From contig OY761542.1 in NCBI GenBank assembly GCA_963664635.1, positions 2,170,001 to 2,234,000 on the forward strand: a DNA stretch of 64,000 nt, written 5' to 3'. Below, piece by piece: positions 44,473 to 52,339 of this stretch (its first letter is position 1; every line of letters begins with the position of its first letter). The DNA is from VXNE01 sp963664635 (GTDB lineage Bacteria > Pseudomonadota > Gammaproteobacteria > Pseudomonadales > Azotimanducaceae). The notes beneath the pieces are model-generated. The model did not search any database, was not told the DNA's origin, and was given only the letters and a program-made list of their open reading frames with translations. The translations under genes were made by a program, and so were the position numbers.

Positions 44473-45522
44473 CTACATCAGTTGCGCGGCGACCTGCTCG
44501 AGGACGTCGTAGCGCGTGTCGAAGTTGGGCAGGATCATGACCTGGTGCAGCCCCGCGTCCTCCAGTGCGTGGAGGCGTTCGAGCAACTGGTCCCGCGTGC
44601 CGATCATGCAGCTTGCTCCCATGACCTCCGGGGTCAGGAAACGCTCCTCCTCCGGCAGCACCCAGCAGTTGTGGCCGCCATGGATGCGCTGGTGGCGCCG
44701 CTCGGCGGGCCAGGCCTCGAGTAGCGCGGTGTAGTCCTCCCAGATCCCCGCCATCGAATTCGGCGGCTGGTGCCCGAAGTTGCGGTACTGGTCGTACGAG
44801 TAGTGGACCGCCGCCATGGCCATGGCGCCGCACTGGCTCTTCACCCGGTCCGAGTCGACGGCTTCGCCTGCCTCGAGAATGACGATCGTCGTGAGTGCGG
44901 TCGCATAGTAGTCGTCGCGCGAGAACGCGCGCCCGGCGTCCCGCGCGCCTGCCTCGATCATGTGCCAGGAACGTCCGAGCGCGCCCGCGGACGCGGCCCC
45001 GAGGACGGCGCCGTCGCCGTGCTTGCCGGCGAGCGCGAGGGAGCGGGGCCCGAACCCGGAGACGTAGAGCGGGATCGGGTCCTCGAAGTTGACGAAGCCC
45101 TTGTCCGGCATGATGTGGACGATGGGCCGTCCATCGTCGTTCATCGCCTCCTCGCCCCGCAGCAGCGGCCGCAGCGTCGCGAGGTAGTCGTCGAACTCGC
45201 GGATGCGGTGCGGCTTCTTGCCCATCACCCGCATCGCCGTGTTGCCGGCGCCGACCCCGAAGAACGTGCGGCCCGGTGCGAGGGCGTTGATCGTCGCGAT
45301 GCCGGCGGCGTTCACCGGGGCCGGCCGCGTGCCGGTGACGGCTACCCCGGTGCCGAGCCGGATGCGCGAGGTTCGCGTCGCCGCCAGTGCCAGCGTCGCG
45401 TAGCAGTCCGACCACAGCATCTGGCTGTCCGCCAGCCAGGCGTGGCTGTAGCCGAGTTCCTCGGCGCGCACGACGTAGTCGATGTCGCCGACGTGCGAGG
45501 CGACGCAGATACCCATGTCCAT
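44473..45522 (-). CDS. LLM-class F420-dependent oxidoreductase
   Basis: This 349-aa luciferase-like protein begins MDMGICVASHVGDIDYVVRA. It has GYSHAWLADSQMLWSDCYAT, IRLGTGVAVTGTRPAPVNAA and PGRTFFGVGAGNTAMRVMGK, typical of F420-binding members. Phthiodiolone ketoreductase-like and methylene-H4MPT-reductase-like proteins share these. It is divergent from the Baeyer-Villiger monooxygenase gene with 105 nt between, so the two may share control. Confidence 0.87.
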   Translation of the reverse strand: MDMGICVASHVGDIDYVVRAEELGYSHAWLADSQMLWSDCYATLALAATRTSRIRLGTGVAVTGTRPAPVNAAGIATINALAPGRTFFGVGAGNTAMRVMGKKPHRIREFDDYLATLRPLLRGEEAMNDDGRPIVHIMPDKGFVNFEDPIPLYVSGFGPRSLALAGKHGDGAVLGAASAGALGRSWHMIEAGARDAGRAFSRDDYYATALTTIVILEAGEAVDSDRVKSQCGAMAMAAVHYSYDQYRNFGHQPPNSMAGIWEDYTALLEAWPAERRHQRIHGGHNCWVLPEEERFLTPEVMGASCMIGTRDQLLERLHALEDAGLHQVMILPNFDTRYDVLEQVAAQLM

Positions 45523-45627
45523 TGGACGGTCCTCCCGGAGTGGTGTCACTACCCTCCTACGTTGCATTGCCGGGCGCGAGTGCGCAAGATTCGTGGCCCT
45601 CTGACGAAGGCAGCACGGAGGCAGCAC

Positions 45628-47559
45628 ATGGACCTGTTGAAGGCGGTCAACAAGCCGATCGAGGCGGACGACGACACCATTCGCGCCGCGCTGGCAGACG
45701 CGCACATCCCGTCGCTCATGAACGCGCTCGTGCACCTGACGGGCGACGCGGACATCATCCGCGGCGACATCCAGCCGGAGTCCGGATTCCTGGTGGACCC
45801 GCAGGGCGGCATTTCGGAGGAGGACCAGCAGGGCGTCCGACGGCGGGCGTTCGAGGCCCTCAAGGCGTACCGGGACAACGGCCAGCGGTTGCCGCAGGCC
45901 CCGGACGCCGGTCTCGTCCACGAGATGGTCAACTTCGCGTCCGGGCAGGACCTGTCGCCGGACTACGGCACTTTCCTCGAGGCCGAACTCGCGCTGCGGG
46001 ACGAGGACAGCTACGGCGTGCCGGAACTCGCGGAGCTTCCGGCCGAGGCGCGCGCCGGTTTCAAGGTGGTGATCGTGGGCGCGGGCATGTCGGGGCTCCT
46101 CGCCGGCATCCGGCTGAAGGCCGCCGGCATCGGCTTCGAGATCGTCGAACGGCATGGAGACGTCGGCGGCACTTGGTATCAGAACACCTACCCCGGCTGC
46201 CGCGTGGACAGCCCGAACCACACGTATTCCTACAGCTTCCACCCCACCGACTGGCCGCAGTTCTACTCCTCCCAGGAAGTGCTGCACCGGTACTTCGACG
46301 AGTGCGCGACGCAGTACGGGCTGCGCGACGACATCCGCTTCCACACCGACGTCGAGGCGGCCACCTATGTTGAGGACGAGGGTCTCTGGCACGTCGATAT
46401 CCGGTGCCCCGACGGGACGCAGGAGACCCTTGTCGCCAACGCCATCATCAGCGCCGTCGGCCAGCTCAACCGCCCGAAGTGGCCCGACATTCCGGGGCAG
46501 GATCGCTACCGGGGCATCGCCTTCCATTCGACCGAGTGGGAACACGAGCATGATCTCTCGGGCAAGAAGGTGGTGGTGATCGGCACGGGCGCCTCGGCGT
46601 TCCAGTTCGCGCCGGAAGTGGCGCAGGAGGCGGCGAGCGTCACGATCTTCCAGCGCACGGCGCCGTGGATCTTCAACGCCCCGGACTACCACGAGTACGT
46701 CCCGGACGGGAAGCACTGGCTGCTGAACCACGTGCCGTTTTACGCGAAGTGGTACCGCTTCGGCATGTTCTGGCGCATGGCCGAGGGCATCCTCGCGTCG
46801 GCGAAGAAGGACCCCGCGTGGAACGAGACGGACCGCGCCATCAGCGCCGAGAACGACCAGTTGCGGGAACTGCTGACGGAGAGCATCGGGGCGCTCTGCG
46901 AGGACGACGCGGAGTTGTTCGGGAAGATCGTCCCCGACTACCCGGTGGCCGGCAAGCGCATCCTCATCGACAACGGCAACTGGATCCGGGCCCTGCGACG
47001 CGACAACGTCGACCTCGTCACGGACGCGATCGCCGAGATCGACGAGACGGGCGTGCGTACCGAGAGCGGCGCGCACTACGACTGCGACGTGCTGATCTAC
47101 GGCACGGGGTTCACCGCCAGCAAGTTCCTGTGGCCGATGAAGATCACCGGGCGCGGCGGCGCGACCCTGGAGGGGCAGTGGGACGGCGACGCCCGCGCCT
47201 ACATGGGCATCAGCGTGCCCAACTTCCCGAACCTCTTCTGCATGTACGGCCCGAACACCAACATCGTGGTGAACGGCAGCATCGTGTTCTTCTCCGAGTG
47301 CGAGATGCGCTACATCCTCGGCTGCCTGAAGCTGCTGATCGGAGGCGACAGGCGGGCCATGGACTGCCGCCAGGAAGTACACGACGCGTACAACGTGCGC
47401 ATCGACGAAGGCAACCGGAACATGGCTTGGGGCGTCTCCAAGGCGCCGACCTGGTACCGCAACGACAAGGGCCGGATCGCGCAGAACTGGCCCTTCACGC
47501 TGCGCGAGTTCTGGAGCCAGACGCGCGAACCGGATCCCGCGGACTACGTGTTCAGTTGA
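45628..47559 (+). CDS. FAD-dependent Baeyer-Villiger-type monooxygenase
   Basis: This 643-aa class B flavoprotein monooxygenase converts a ketone to an ester or lactone with O2 and NADPH. The FAD Rossmann motif is G151-x-G153-xx-G156 in VVIVGAGMSGLLAG. The Baeyer-Villiger fingerprint (F/Y)xGxxxHxxxW is Y294-W304 (YRGIAFHSTEW). The NADPH Rossmann motif is VVVIGTGASAFQFAP. An N-terminal extension of about 145 residues precedes the FAD domain, as in the long-form BVMO subgroup. A lactone product could feed the phosphotriesterase-like lactonase or the hydroxyacid dehydrogenase, but this is speculation. Confidence 0.88.
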   Translation: MDLLKAVNKPIEADDDTIRAALADAHIPSLMNALVHLTGDADIIRGDIQPESGFLVDPQGGISEEDQQGVRRRAFEALKAYRDNGQRLPQAPDAGLVHEMVNFASGQDLSPDYGTFLEAELALRDEDSYGVPELAELPAEARAGFKVVIVGAGMSGLLAGIRLKAAGIGFEIVERHGDVGGTWYQNTYPGCRVDSPNHTYSYSFHPTDWPQFYSSQEVLHRYFDECATQYGLRDDIRFHTDVEAATYVEDEGLWHVDIRCPDGTQETLVANAIISAVGQLNRPKWPDIPGQDRYRGIAFHSTEWEHEHDLSGKKVVVIGTGASAFQFAPEVAQEAASVTIFQRTAPWIFNAPDYHEYVPDGKHWLLNHVPFYAKWYRFGMFWRMAEGILASAKKDPAWNETDRAISAENDQLRELLTESIGALCEDDAELFGKIVPDYPVAGKRILIDNGNWIRALRRDNVDLVTDAIAEIDETGVRTESGAHYDCDVLIYGTGFTASKFLWPMKITGRGGATLEGQWDGDARAYMGISVPNFPNLFCMYGPNTNIVVNGSIVFFSECEMRYILGCLKLLIGGDRRAMDCRQEVHDAYNVRIDEGNRNMAWGVSKAPTWYRNDKGRIAQNWPFTLREFWSQTREPDPADYVFS

Positions 47560-47604
47560 CCGGACCCGCCGCGGGACCGGGCGCCGGTCCCGCGGCAGAT
47601 CGCC

Positions 47605-48468
47605 TCACACGCGGGATGCGACCTGGTCCCAGTAACGGGAGATGGCGTCGACGTGGCCGGCCGGGTCCGCCAGGCCCTGGTTCATGGTAATGACCGCCGT
47701 GTGGGTGACGCCCAGGTCGGCGAGGGACTTGATGCGGTCCAGTTCCTTCGGCCCGGCGTCGCCCATGGGCTGCATGCACTCCACGCCGACGCTGGCCGGG
47801 TCCCGACCCGCCGCCCGGGCCGCCGCGCGCATCGTGTCGAGCTGCGCGGCCAGATCGGGATTGAAGAACGGGAACCAGCCGTCCGCGATGCGTCCGACGC
47901 GCTCGAGGACGGCGGGCGCCATGCCGCCGAGCCAGACCGGGATGGAGCGGCGTACCGGCAGGGGATTGAGGCCGGCGTCGGTCACCTTGTGCCAGCGGCC
48001 GTCGTAGTCGACCGCCTCCTCCGCCCACAGCTTGCGCATCACGTCGATCTGCTCCTCGCTGCGCGCGCCGCGGTCGTGGAAGTTCTCGCCGAGGGCCTCG
48101 TACTCGACGTCGTTCCAGCCGGTCCCGATGCCGAGGCGCAGCCGGCCTCCCGAGAGCACGTCCACGGACGCGGCCTGCTTGGCGACGAGGGCGGTCTGGC
48201 GCTGCGGCAGGATGATGACGGCGGTGACGAACTCGAGGGTCTCCGTGAGGCCGGCCAGGTAGCCGTACAGGACGAACGGCTCGTGGAACAGGCTCGCGGA
48301 CGTGTACGGGCCCTGCCAGTCGGGCCGGCTCGCCGTGTTCGCCCCGAGCACGTGGTCGAAAGCGATGATGTGATCGTAGCCGGCGGCCTCGGCGGTGGTG
48401 GCGAATCTCGCGACCGCCTCGGGATCGGTGCCGATTTCGGTCTGTGGGAACACGACGCCCAGTTTCAT
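47605..48468 (-). CDS. LLM-class F420-dependent oxidoreductase, TIGR03619-like
   Basis: This 287-aa luciferase-like protein begins MKLGVVFPQTEIGTDPEAVA. It has AGYDHIIAFDHVLGAN, EFVTAVIILPQRQTALVAKQ, VDVLSGGRLRLGIGTGWNDV and IPVWLGGMAPAVLERVGRIA, the standard F420-family set. The window's third LLM gene, it converges with the BVMO gene and diverges from the hydroxyacid dehydrogenase across 138 nt. The substrate is unknown. Confidence 0.88.
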   Translation of the reverse strand: MKLGVVFPQTEIGTDPEAVARFATTAEAAGYDHIIAFDHVLGANTASRPDWQGPYTSASLFHEPFVLYGYLAGLTETLEFVTAVIILPQRQTALVAKQAASVDVLSGGRLRLGIGTGWNDVEYEALGENFHDRGARSEEQIDVMRKLWAEEAVDYDGRWHKVTDAGLNPLPVRRSIPVWLGGMAPAVLERVGRIADGWFPFFNPDLAAQLDTMRAAARAAGRDPASVGVECMQPMGDAGPKELDRIKSLADLGVTHTAVITMNQGLADPAGHVDAISRYWDQVASRV

Positions 48469-48606
48469 GGCAGGTCTTCCTGTGCAGGTGAGTGGCGGGC
48501 GGCAGCGTATATCATCGCGCGTCGCCAATGCGACGCGTTGGCGTTGCTCGACAGTTGCTCGAAAACGCCGGCGTGCCGTGGACAGCCAGCGAGTGGAGAA
48601 CGGCCC

Positions 48607-49656
48607 ATGAAAGTCGCCCTGATGTCGAACCCGTACAACCGCGTGGATCTCTTCGAGGAAGCCGGCCTCGAGGTGCTCGAGGGACCGACCCGGACCGCGG
48701 CGGAGATGATCGACCTGCTGCGGGACGCCGACGGCGCCCTGGTCAACATCATCCCCGCGACCACGCGCGAGGTGCTCGAGGCGTGTCCGAAGCTCAAGGT
48801 GGTGAGCCGCATGGGGGTCGGTGTCGACTCGATCGACCATGACGCCGCCACGGACCTCGGCGTGCTGGTCTGCAACACCCCGGGGGTGAACACGACGGAG
48901 GTGGCCGACCACGCCGTCGCCCTGTTGCTGTCCCTGACGCGTTGCCTGCACGACTCCATCCACGCCACGCGGGAGGGCAGGTGGAGCACGGACCGGCCGA
49001 CGATCCGCGGCTACCAGACGGGCGTCCGCCGCATCGCGGGGCACACGGTCGGCATCATCGGTTTCGGCAACATCGGACGGGCGTTCGCGACACGCATCCG
49101 GGGCTTCGGGCCCGCGGAGATCGTGGCGCACGATCCCTACGTGCCGCAGGGCACGGGGGACCTGTACGGCGTGCGCATGGTGTCCTTCGAGGAACTGCTG
49201 TCCGGCTCCGACTACATCACCATCCACTGCTCGGCGACGGCCGAGACGCGGCACATGATCGACTCCAACGCCCTCGGGCTCATGAAGGACACGGCGATGC
49301 TGGTGAATACCGCGCGCGGACCGATCGTCGACGGCGCCGCCCTCGCGGACGCGGCGCGGGAGGGGCGCATCGGCGCCGCCGCGCTCGACGTTACCGAGAT
49401 GGAGCCGGTCGACCCGGAAGACCCGCTGCTGCGCCTGCCGAACGTCATCGTGACGCCGCACATCGCCGGGTTCTCGCCGACGTTCCTCGAGGATTGCCCG
49501 CGGCGGCAGGCGGAGAACGTCATTCGCGTCCTGCGGGGACAGGCGCCGCATGGACTCACCAACCCGGAGGTCATCAAGACCATCGCGGTGATGCGCTCGA
49601 CCGACCCCGGGCGGTGGGCGGGCGTGCCGGACTTCTCGACGGCCCTGGCGGTGTAA
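48607..49656 (+). CDS. D-isomer-specific 2-hydroxyacid dehydrogenase, phosphoglycerate dehydrogenase-like
   Basis: This 349-aa NAD-dependent enzyme reduces or oxidises a 2-oxo/2-hydroxyacid. The NAD motif is G152-x-G154-xx-G157 (GFGNIG). Catalytic-triad segments are NTARGPIVDGAALADAAREG (Arg), VTEMEPVDPEDPL (Glu) and VTPHIAGFSP (His). There is no C-terminal ACT domain. The final 15 codons (GRWAGVPDFSTALAV) recur almost identically at 62109-62156, which suggests that the 3' end of this gene was an integration site for the downstream island and was regenerated. Confidence 0.9.
   Translation: MKVALMSNPYNRVDLFEEAGLEVLEGPTRTAAEMIDLLRDADGALVNIIPATTREVLEACPKLKVVSRMGVGVDSIDHDAATDLGVLVCNTPGVNTTEVADHAVALLLSLTRCLHDSIHATREGRWSTDRPTIRGYQTGVRRIAGHTVGIIGFGNIGRAFATRIRGFGPAEIVAHDPYVPQGTGDLYGVRMVSFEELLSGSDYITIHCSATAETRHMIDSNALGLMKDTAMLVNTARGPIVDGAALADAAREGRIGAAALDVTEMEPVDPEDPLLRLPNVIVTPHIAGFSPTFLEDCPRRQAENVIRVLRGQAPHGLTNPEVIKTIAVMRSTDPGRWAGVPDFSTALAV
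49608..49655 (+). repeat. att-like direct repeat, left copy (3' end of the dehydrogenase gene)
   Basis: This 48-nt block, CGGGCGGTGGGCGGGCGTGC onward, ends at the GTGTA of the last codons. It recurs at 62109-62156 with two mismatches. The DNA between the copies is accessory (IS remnants, Fic, STAND NTPase, intron, IS110, nucleotidyltransferase). It is interpreted as attL of an integrated element. Confidence 0.6.
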
Positions 49657-49977
49657 CGGTCGCCAACCCAGCGTCGATTGCACTTGGCCTCCTGTTGCTC
49701 GAACTCGGCGAGCAGGCTGCCAACGAGATCAGTTCGACGGTCGACGCGACCGTAGAAAAGACCGCGCGGGACGGCAGTTTGCATGACGCCACGATCGGGT
49801 TGTCCGAGGCTGGAACGGGTGTCACCGTCCACTGTAGCGCGCTGCCCAAGAACGAAGGGACGGCGCCGCTCAAGCGTCGCTGCGAGAGACGAAAGGGCGT
49901 CCAGGGGGCCCGTGAGTGGTTCGGCGTCGCCTTGACCCCGGATGGCTCCGTGCGGCTCGTTTGCCAGCTTCGCGATC

Positions 49978-50176
49978 AAGCGCCGTAGCTCGTCGCGTTC
50001 CACCGTCGTCAGACCGTCCGACCGGCGCCCTCGCCAAGCCCCTGACGCACCCAGTTGCGAATCACCCGCGCCGAGCAGTCGAACTCCCGCGACGACTCCT
50101 CCGGCGTACGACCCGTGCCCACCAACTCCACCATCTGCCGACCGTACTCCGCCGCATGTCGCCTCGGCCTCGTCAT
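49978..50176 (-). pseudogene. IS3-family transposase OrfA remnant, frameshifted and truncated
   Basis: From the ATG at 50176 the minus strand reads MTRPRRHAAEYGRQMVELVG, then TGRTPEESSREFDCSARVIR and NWVRQGL, the OrfA helix-turn-helix domain. The frame hits a stop at 50009. The following frame continues SDGLTTVERDELRRL, which is the next OrfA segment, so a frameshift is present. Downstream of that the similarity ends and no OrfB (DDE domain) follows. An IS3-like terminal sequence lies upstream at 50191-50219. Confidence 0.7.
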
Positions 50177-50190
50177 CCGTGACTGACCGC

Positions 50191-50219
50191 AGTCTCAGGG
50201 TGTCCACAAAAGCAGGTCA
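50191..50219 (-). repeat. IS3-family terminal inverted repeat (left end)
   Basis: The minus strand from 50219 reads TGACCTGCTTTTGTGGACAC and continues CCTGAGACT. TGACCTGC followed by TGTGGACA is typical of IS3-group ends, and it sits 15 nt before the OrfA remnant. No matching right end was found, so the element is truncated. Confidence 0.6.
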
Positions 50220-50369
50220 ACTCCACCGGTCCAGTCGCGTGGGAGGAGAGTTTGCAACAGCTACCGCGTGCCTCTGACACACACAATACTCGCGTAACCA
50301 GACCGCACAATACTCGTGCATGCAGACGCCCCCATGCTATCGTTAGCGTTCATTACGGTCGGCACCGGC

Positions 50370-51968
50370 ATGGTCGCGCCCAACGAGAAACTGGCTCAAT
50401 CGCTGACCTCCTTGCGCCACCTTCAGGAACGTGGCCGGGGCGTCTACCGGTCCGCGGAATTCTCAAGAGAAGATCGCGAGCGCTTGGTGCGCCATGGCTG
50501 GCTGATGCCGATTGTCAAAGGCTGGTTGATGGCGAGCGAACCCGGCGTCCGGGAACACGATTCGACGCCTTGGCACTCTGCGTTTTGGGAGTTCTGCTCG
50601 CGATACTGCACGCATCGTTTTGGTTCTCGGTGGCACCTGTCGCCCGACCTTTCACTGACTCTCCATGCAGAGAACTCAACGGTGCCGCACCAAGTCATCG
50701 TACATGCTGTCGATGCGCGAAACCATCGGATCGACTTGCCGTTCGAGACATCGCTGTTCAATCTCAGAAGTCCTCGGGCCCCGGCACCAGACGATCTCTG
50801 CTTCAAGGATGGCCTGCGCCTGTTTACGGCCGACGCGGCCCTCGTGCGCGTGCCAGAGCGCTTTTTTCGGGATCACCCCGTTGAGGCGCAAACGGCACTG
50901 GCGTCTGTGCGCCAAGTCACGGAACTGGTTCATCGTCTGCTGGAGGGAAGTCACTCGAGGGTGGCGGGTCGATTGGCTGGCGCATTCCGTCATATCGGAC
51001 GAGAGAGGTTCGCAGACGAGATTCTTCGCGCCATGCGTTACACCGAACATGATGTTCGAGAATCCAATCCTTTTGTATCGGGTGACGGGCAGGCCGCGAT
51101 TGCGCGTGGACGTATCCGGGGATATACGTCTCCTCCAATCACCCTTCGCATACGAAGCTTGTGGGATTTGGCGCGCGACCCTATCGCGGACGTCTTTCCC
51201 GCACCCCCGGGTCTGCCCGTGGAGGCCGATGCAAAGAAGCGATTTCTCAAACAGGTCCACGACATTTACGTGACCGATGCCTACCATTCACTCTCCATTG
51301 AGGGATACCGGGTTACTCAAGAACTCATTGACCAGGTTCGGGCAGGGGATTGGGATCCCAAGCACGTACCGGAGGACCGACAACAACACGATACCCTTGC
51401 GGCACGCGGCTACTGGCAGACATTTCTGGCCGTTCAGCAGTCCGTGGGCGATATTCTGAATGGCGCTAACGCAGGGGAGACCTTTCGTACGGATCATGGG
51501 CGATGGTTTTTGGCAATGTTCGAACCCTTTGTAGCGGCCGGTGTGTATGGCACGTCGGGGCTGGGAGGCTATCGCAATCAACCCGTGTATCTCCAAGGAT
51601 CAAGGCATGTGCCGCCGCGTTACGAGGTTGTTCCAGATGCAATGGACACCCTGTTCTCACTTCTGGAGGAGGAGTCGCATCCCGCCGTGCGCGCAGTAGC
51701 GGGGCATTGGTTGTTCGGACACATCCATCCGCACCGTGATGGCAACGGCCGGATCGCTCGATTCCTGATGAATGCAATGCTGGCGTCCGGAGGGTACCCC
51801 TGGACCGTCATTCGCGTGGAAGACCGGGCGGGATATCTCGTTGCACTGGAGTCCGCAAGCGTCGATCAGGTTTTCGAGCCTTTTGCTGAATTCCTGGCGC
51901 AGGAAGTACGGAAAAACATGCCTGATCCGAGCGCGGATGTGGGCGCGCACATGGGTCCGTCGCCGTGA
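50370..51968 (+). CDS. Fic-domain protein with N-terminal AbiEi-like region
   Basis: This 532-aa protein is predicted to AMPylate or otherwise modify target proteins. The Fic core is H453-P-H-R-D-G-N-G-R461, with catalytic H453. An inhibitory motif [S/T]xxxE(G/N) is visible in YHSLSIEGYRV ahead of the core, so the protein is probably self-restrained. The N-terminal ~200 residues (LRHLQERGRGVYRSAEFSRE, DRERLVRHGWLMPIVKGWL) resemble the winged-helix and middle region of AbiEi-type antitoxins. Starts at 50316 and 50334 are also open. 50370 (MVAPNEKLAQ) fits the conserved block best. Base composition is clearly less GC-rich than the flanking genes, a sign of transfer. Confidence 0.82.
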   Translation: MVAPNEKLAQSLTSLRHLQERGRGVYRSAEFSREDRERLVRHGWLMPIVKGWLMASEPGVREHDSTPWHSAFWEFCSRYCTHRFGSRWHLSPDLSLTLHAENSTVPHQVIVHAVDARNHRIDLPFETSLFNLRSPRAPAPDDLCFKDGLRLFTADAALVRVPERFFRDHPVEAQTALASVRQVTELVHRLLEGSHSRVAGRLAGAFRHIGRERFADEILRAMRYTEHDVRESNPFVSGDGQAAIARGRIRGYTSPPITLRIRSLWDLARDPIADVFPAPPGLPVEADAKKRFLKQVHDIYVTDAYHSLSIEGYRVTQELIDQVRAGDWDPKHVPEDRQQHDTLAARGYWQTFLAVQQSVGDILNGANAGETFRTDHGRWFLAMFEPFVAAGVYGTSGLGGYRNQPVYLQGSRHVPPRYEVVPDAMDTLFSLLEEESHPAVRAVAGHWLFGHIHPHRDGNGRIARFLMNAMLASGGYPWTVIRVEDRAGYLVALESASVDQVFEPFAEFLAQEVRKNMPDPSADVGAHMGPSP

Positions 51969-52339
51969 CTCGGGCACCGTCGCCACAGCCGCTGGCGGAG
52001 GTGGCTGCCGGGAGGAGCGACTGGCCGCCGCCGCTGACCCTAACGCGGCTCACGTCGCAGAGTGGAGCAGCGGCCGGGGTCCGTCTCTAACGCCGCAGCC
52101 TGGCAACACACGCCTCGTCGGTCTGAGGCGAAGCCTCGCTAGACTGAGTGCGGCTGACTCTCGGGCGTTGCCGTCGGGGTCCAGAGCGCGCAGGACCGTA
52201 CGCCGATGCCGGTTCGGGGGACGGGCGGCATCGTGACCACACGAATCGGAAGACGCCGTCGGGCCGAACTGGACAATGGTCTTGGAGAACGGTGCCGAAT
52301 TGTGGCAGCGTTCGGTGATCGGTGACGGTGCCGCCGTAG
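51969..52339. other. gene-free interval between Fic and STAND genes
   Basis: No credible gene was seen in 371 nt. A small hairpin, GTCT-GAGGC-GAA-GCCTC-GCT-AGAC (52121-52144), is the only structure noted, with no T-run. The promoter of the large downstream gene should lie here, but no clear -35/-10 pair stands out. Confidence 0.4.

Noticed and set aside
49212..50207. 331-codon minus-strand frame spanning the dehydrogenase end and the IS3 remnant
   Set aside because: It contains a short genuine OrfA piece (SDGLTTVERDELRRL) but is otherwise a shadow of the dehydrogenase and intergenic DNA. Only the remnant is annotated.
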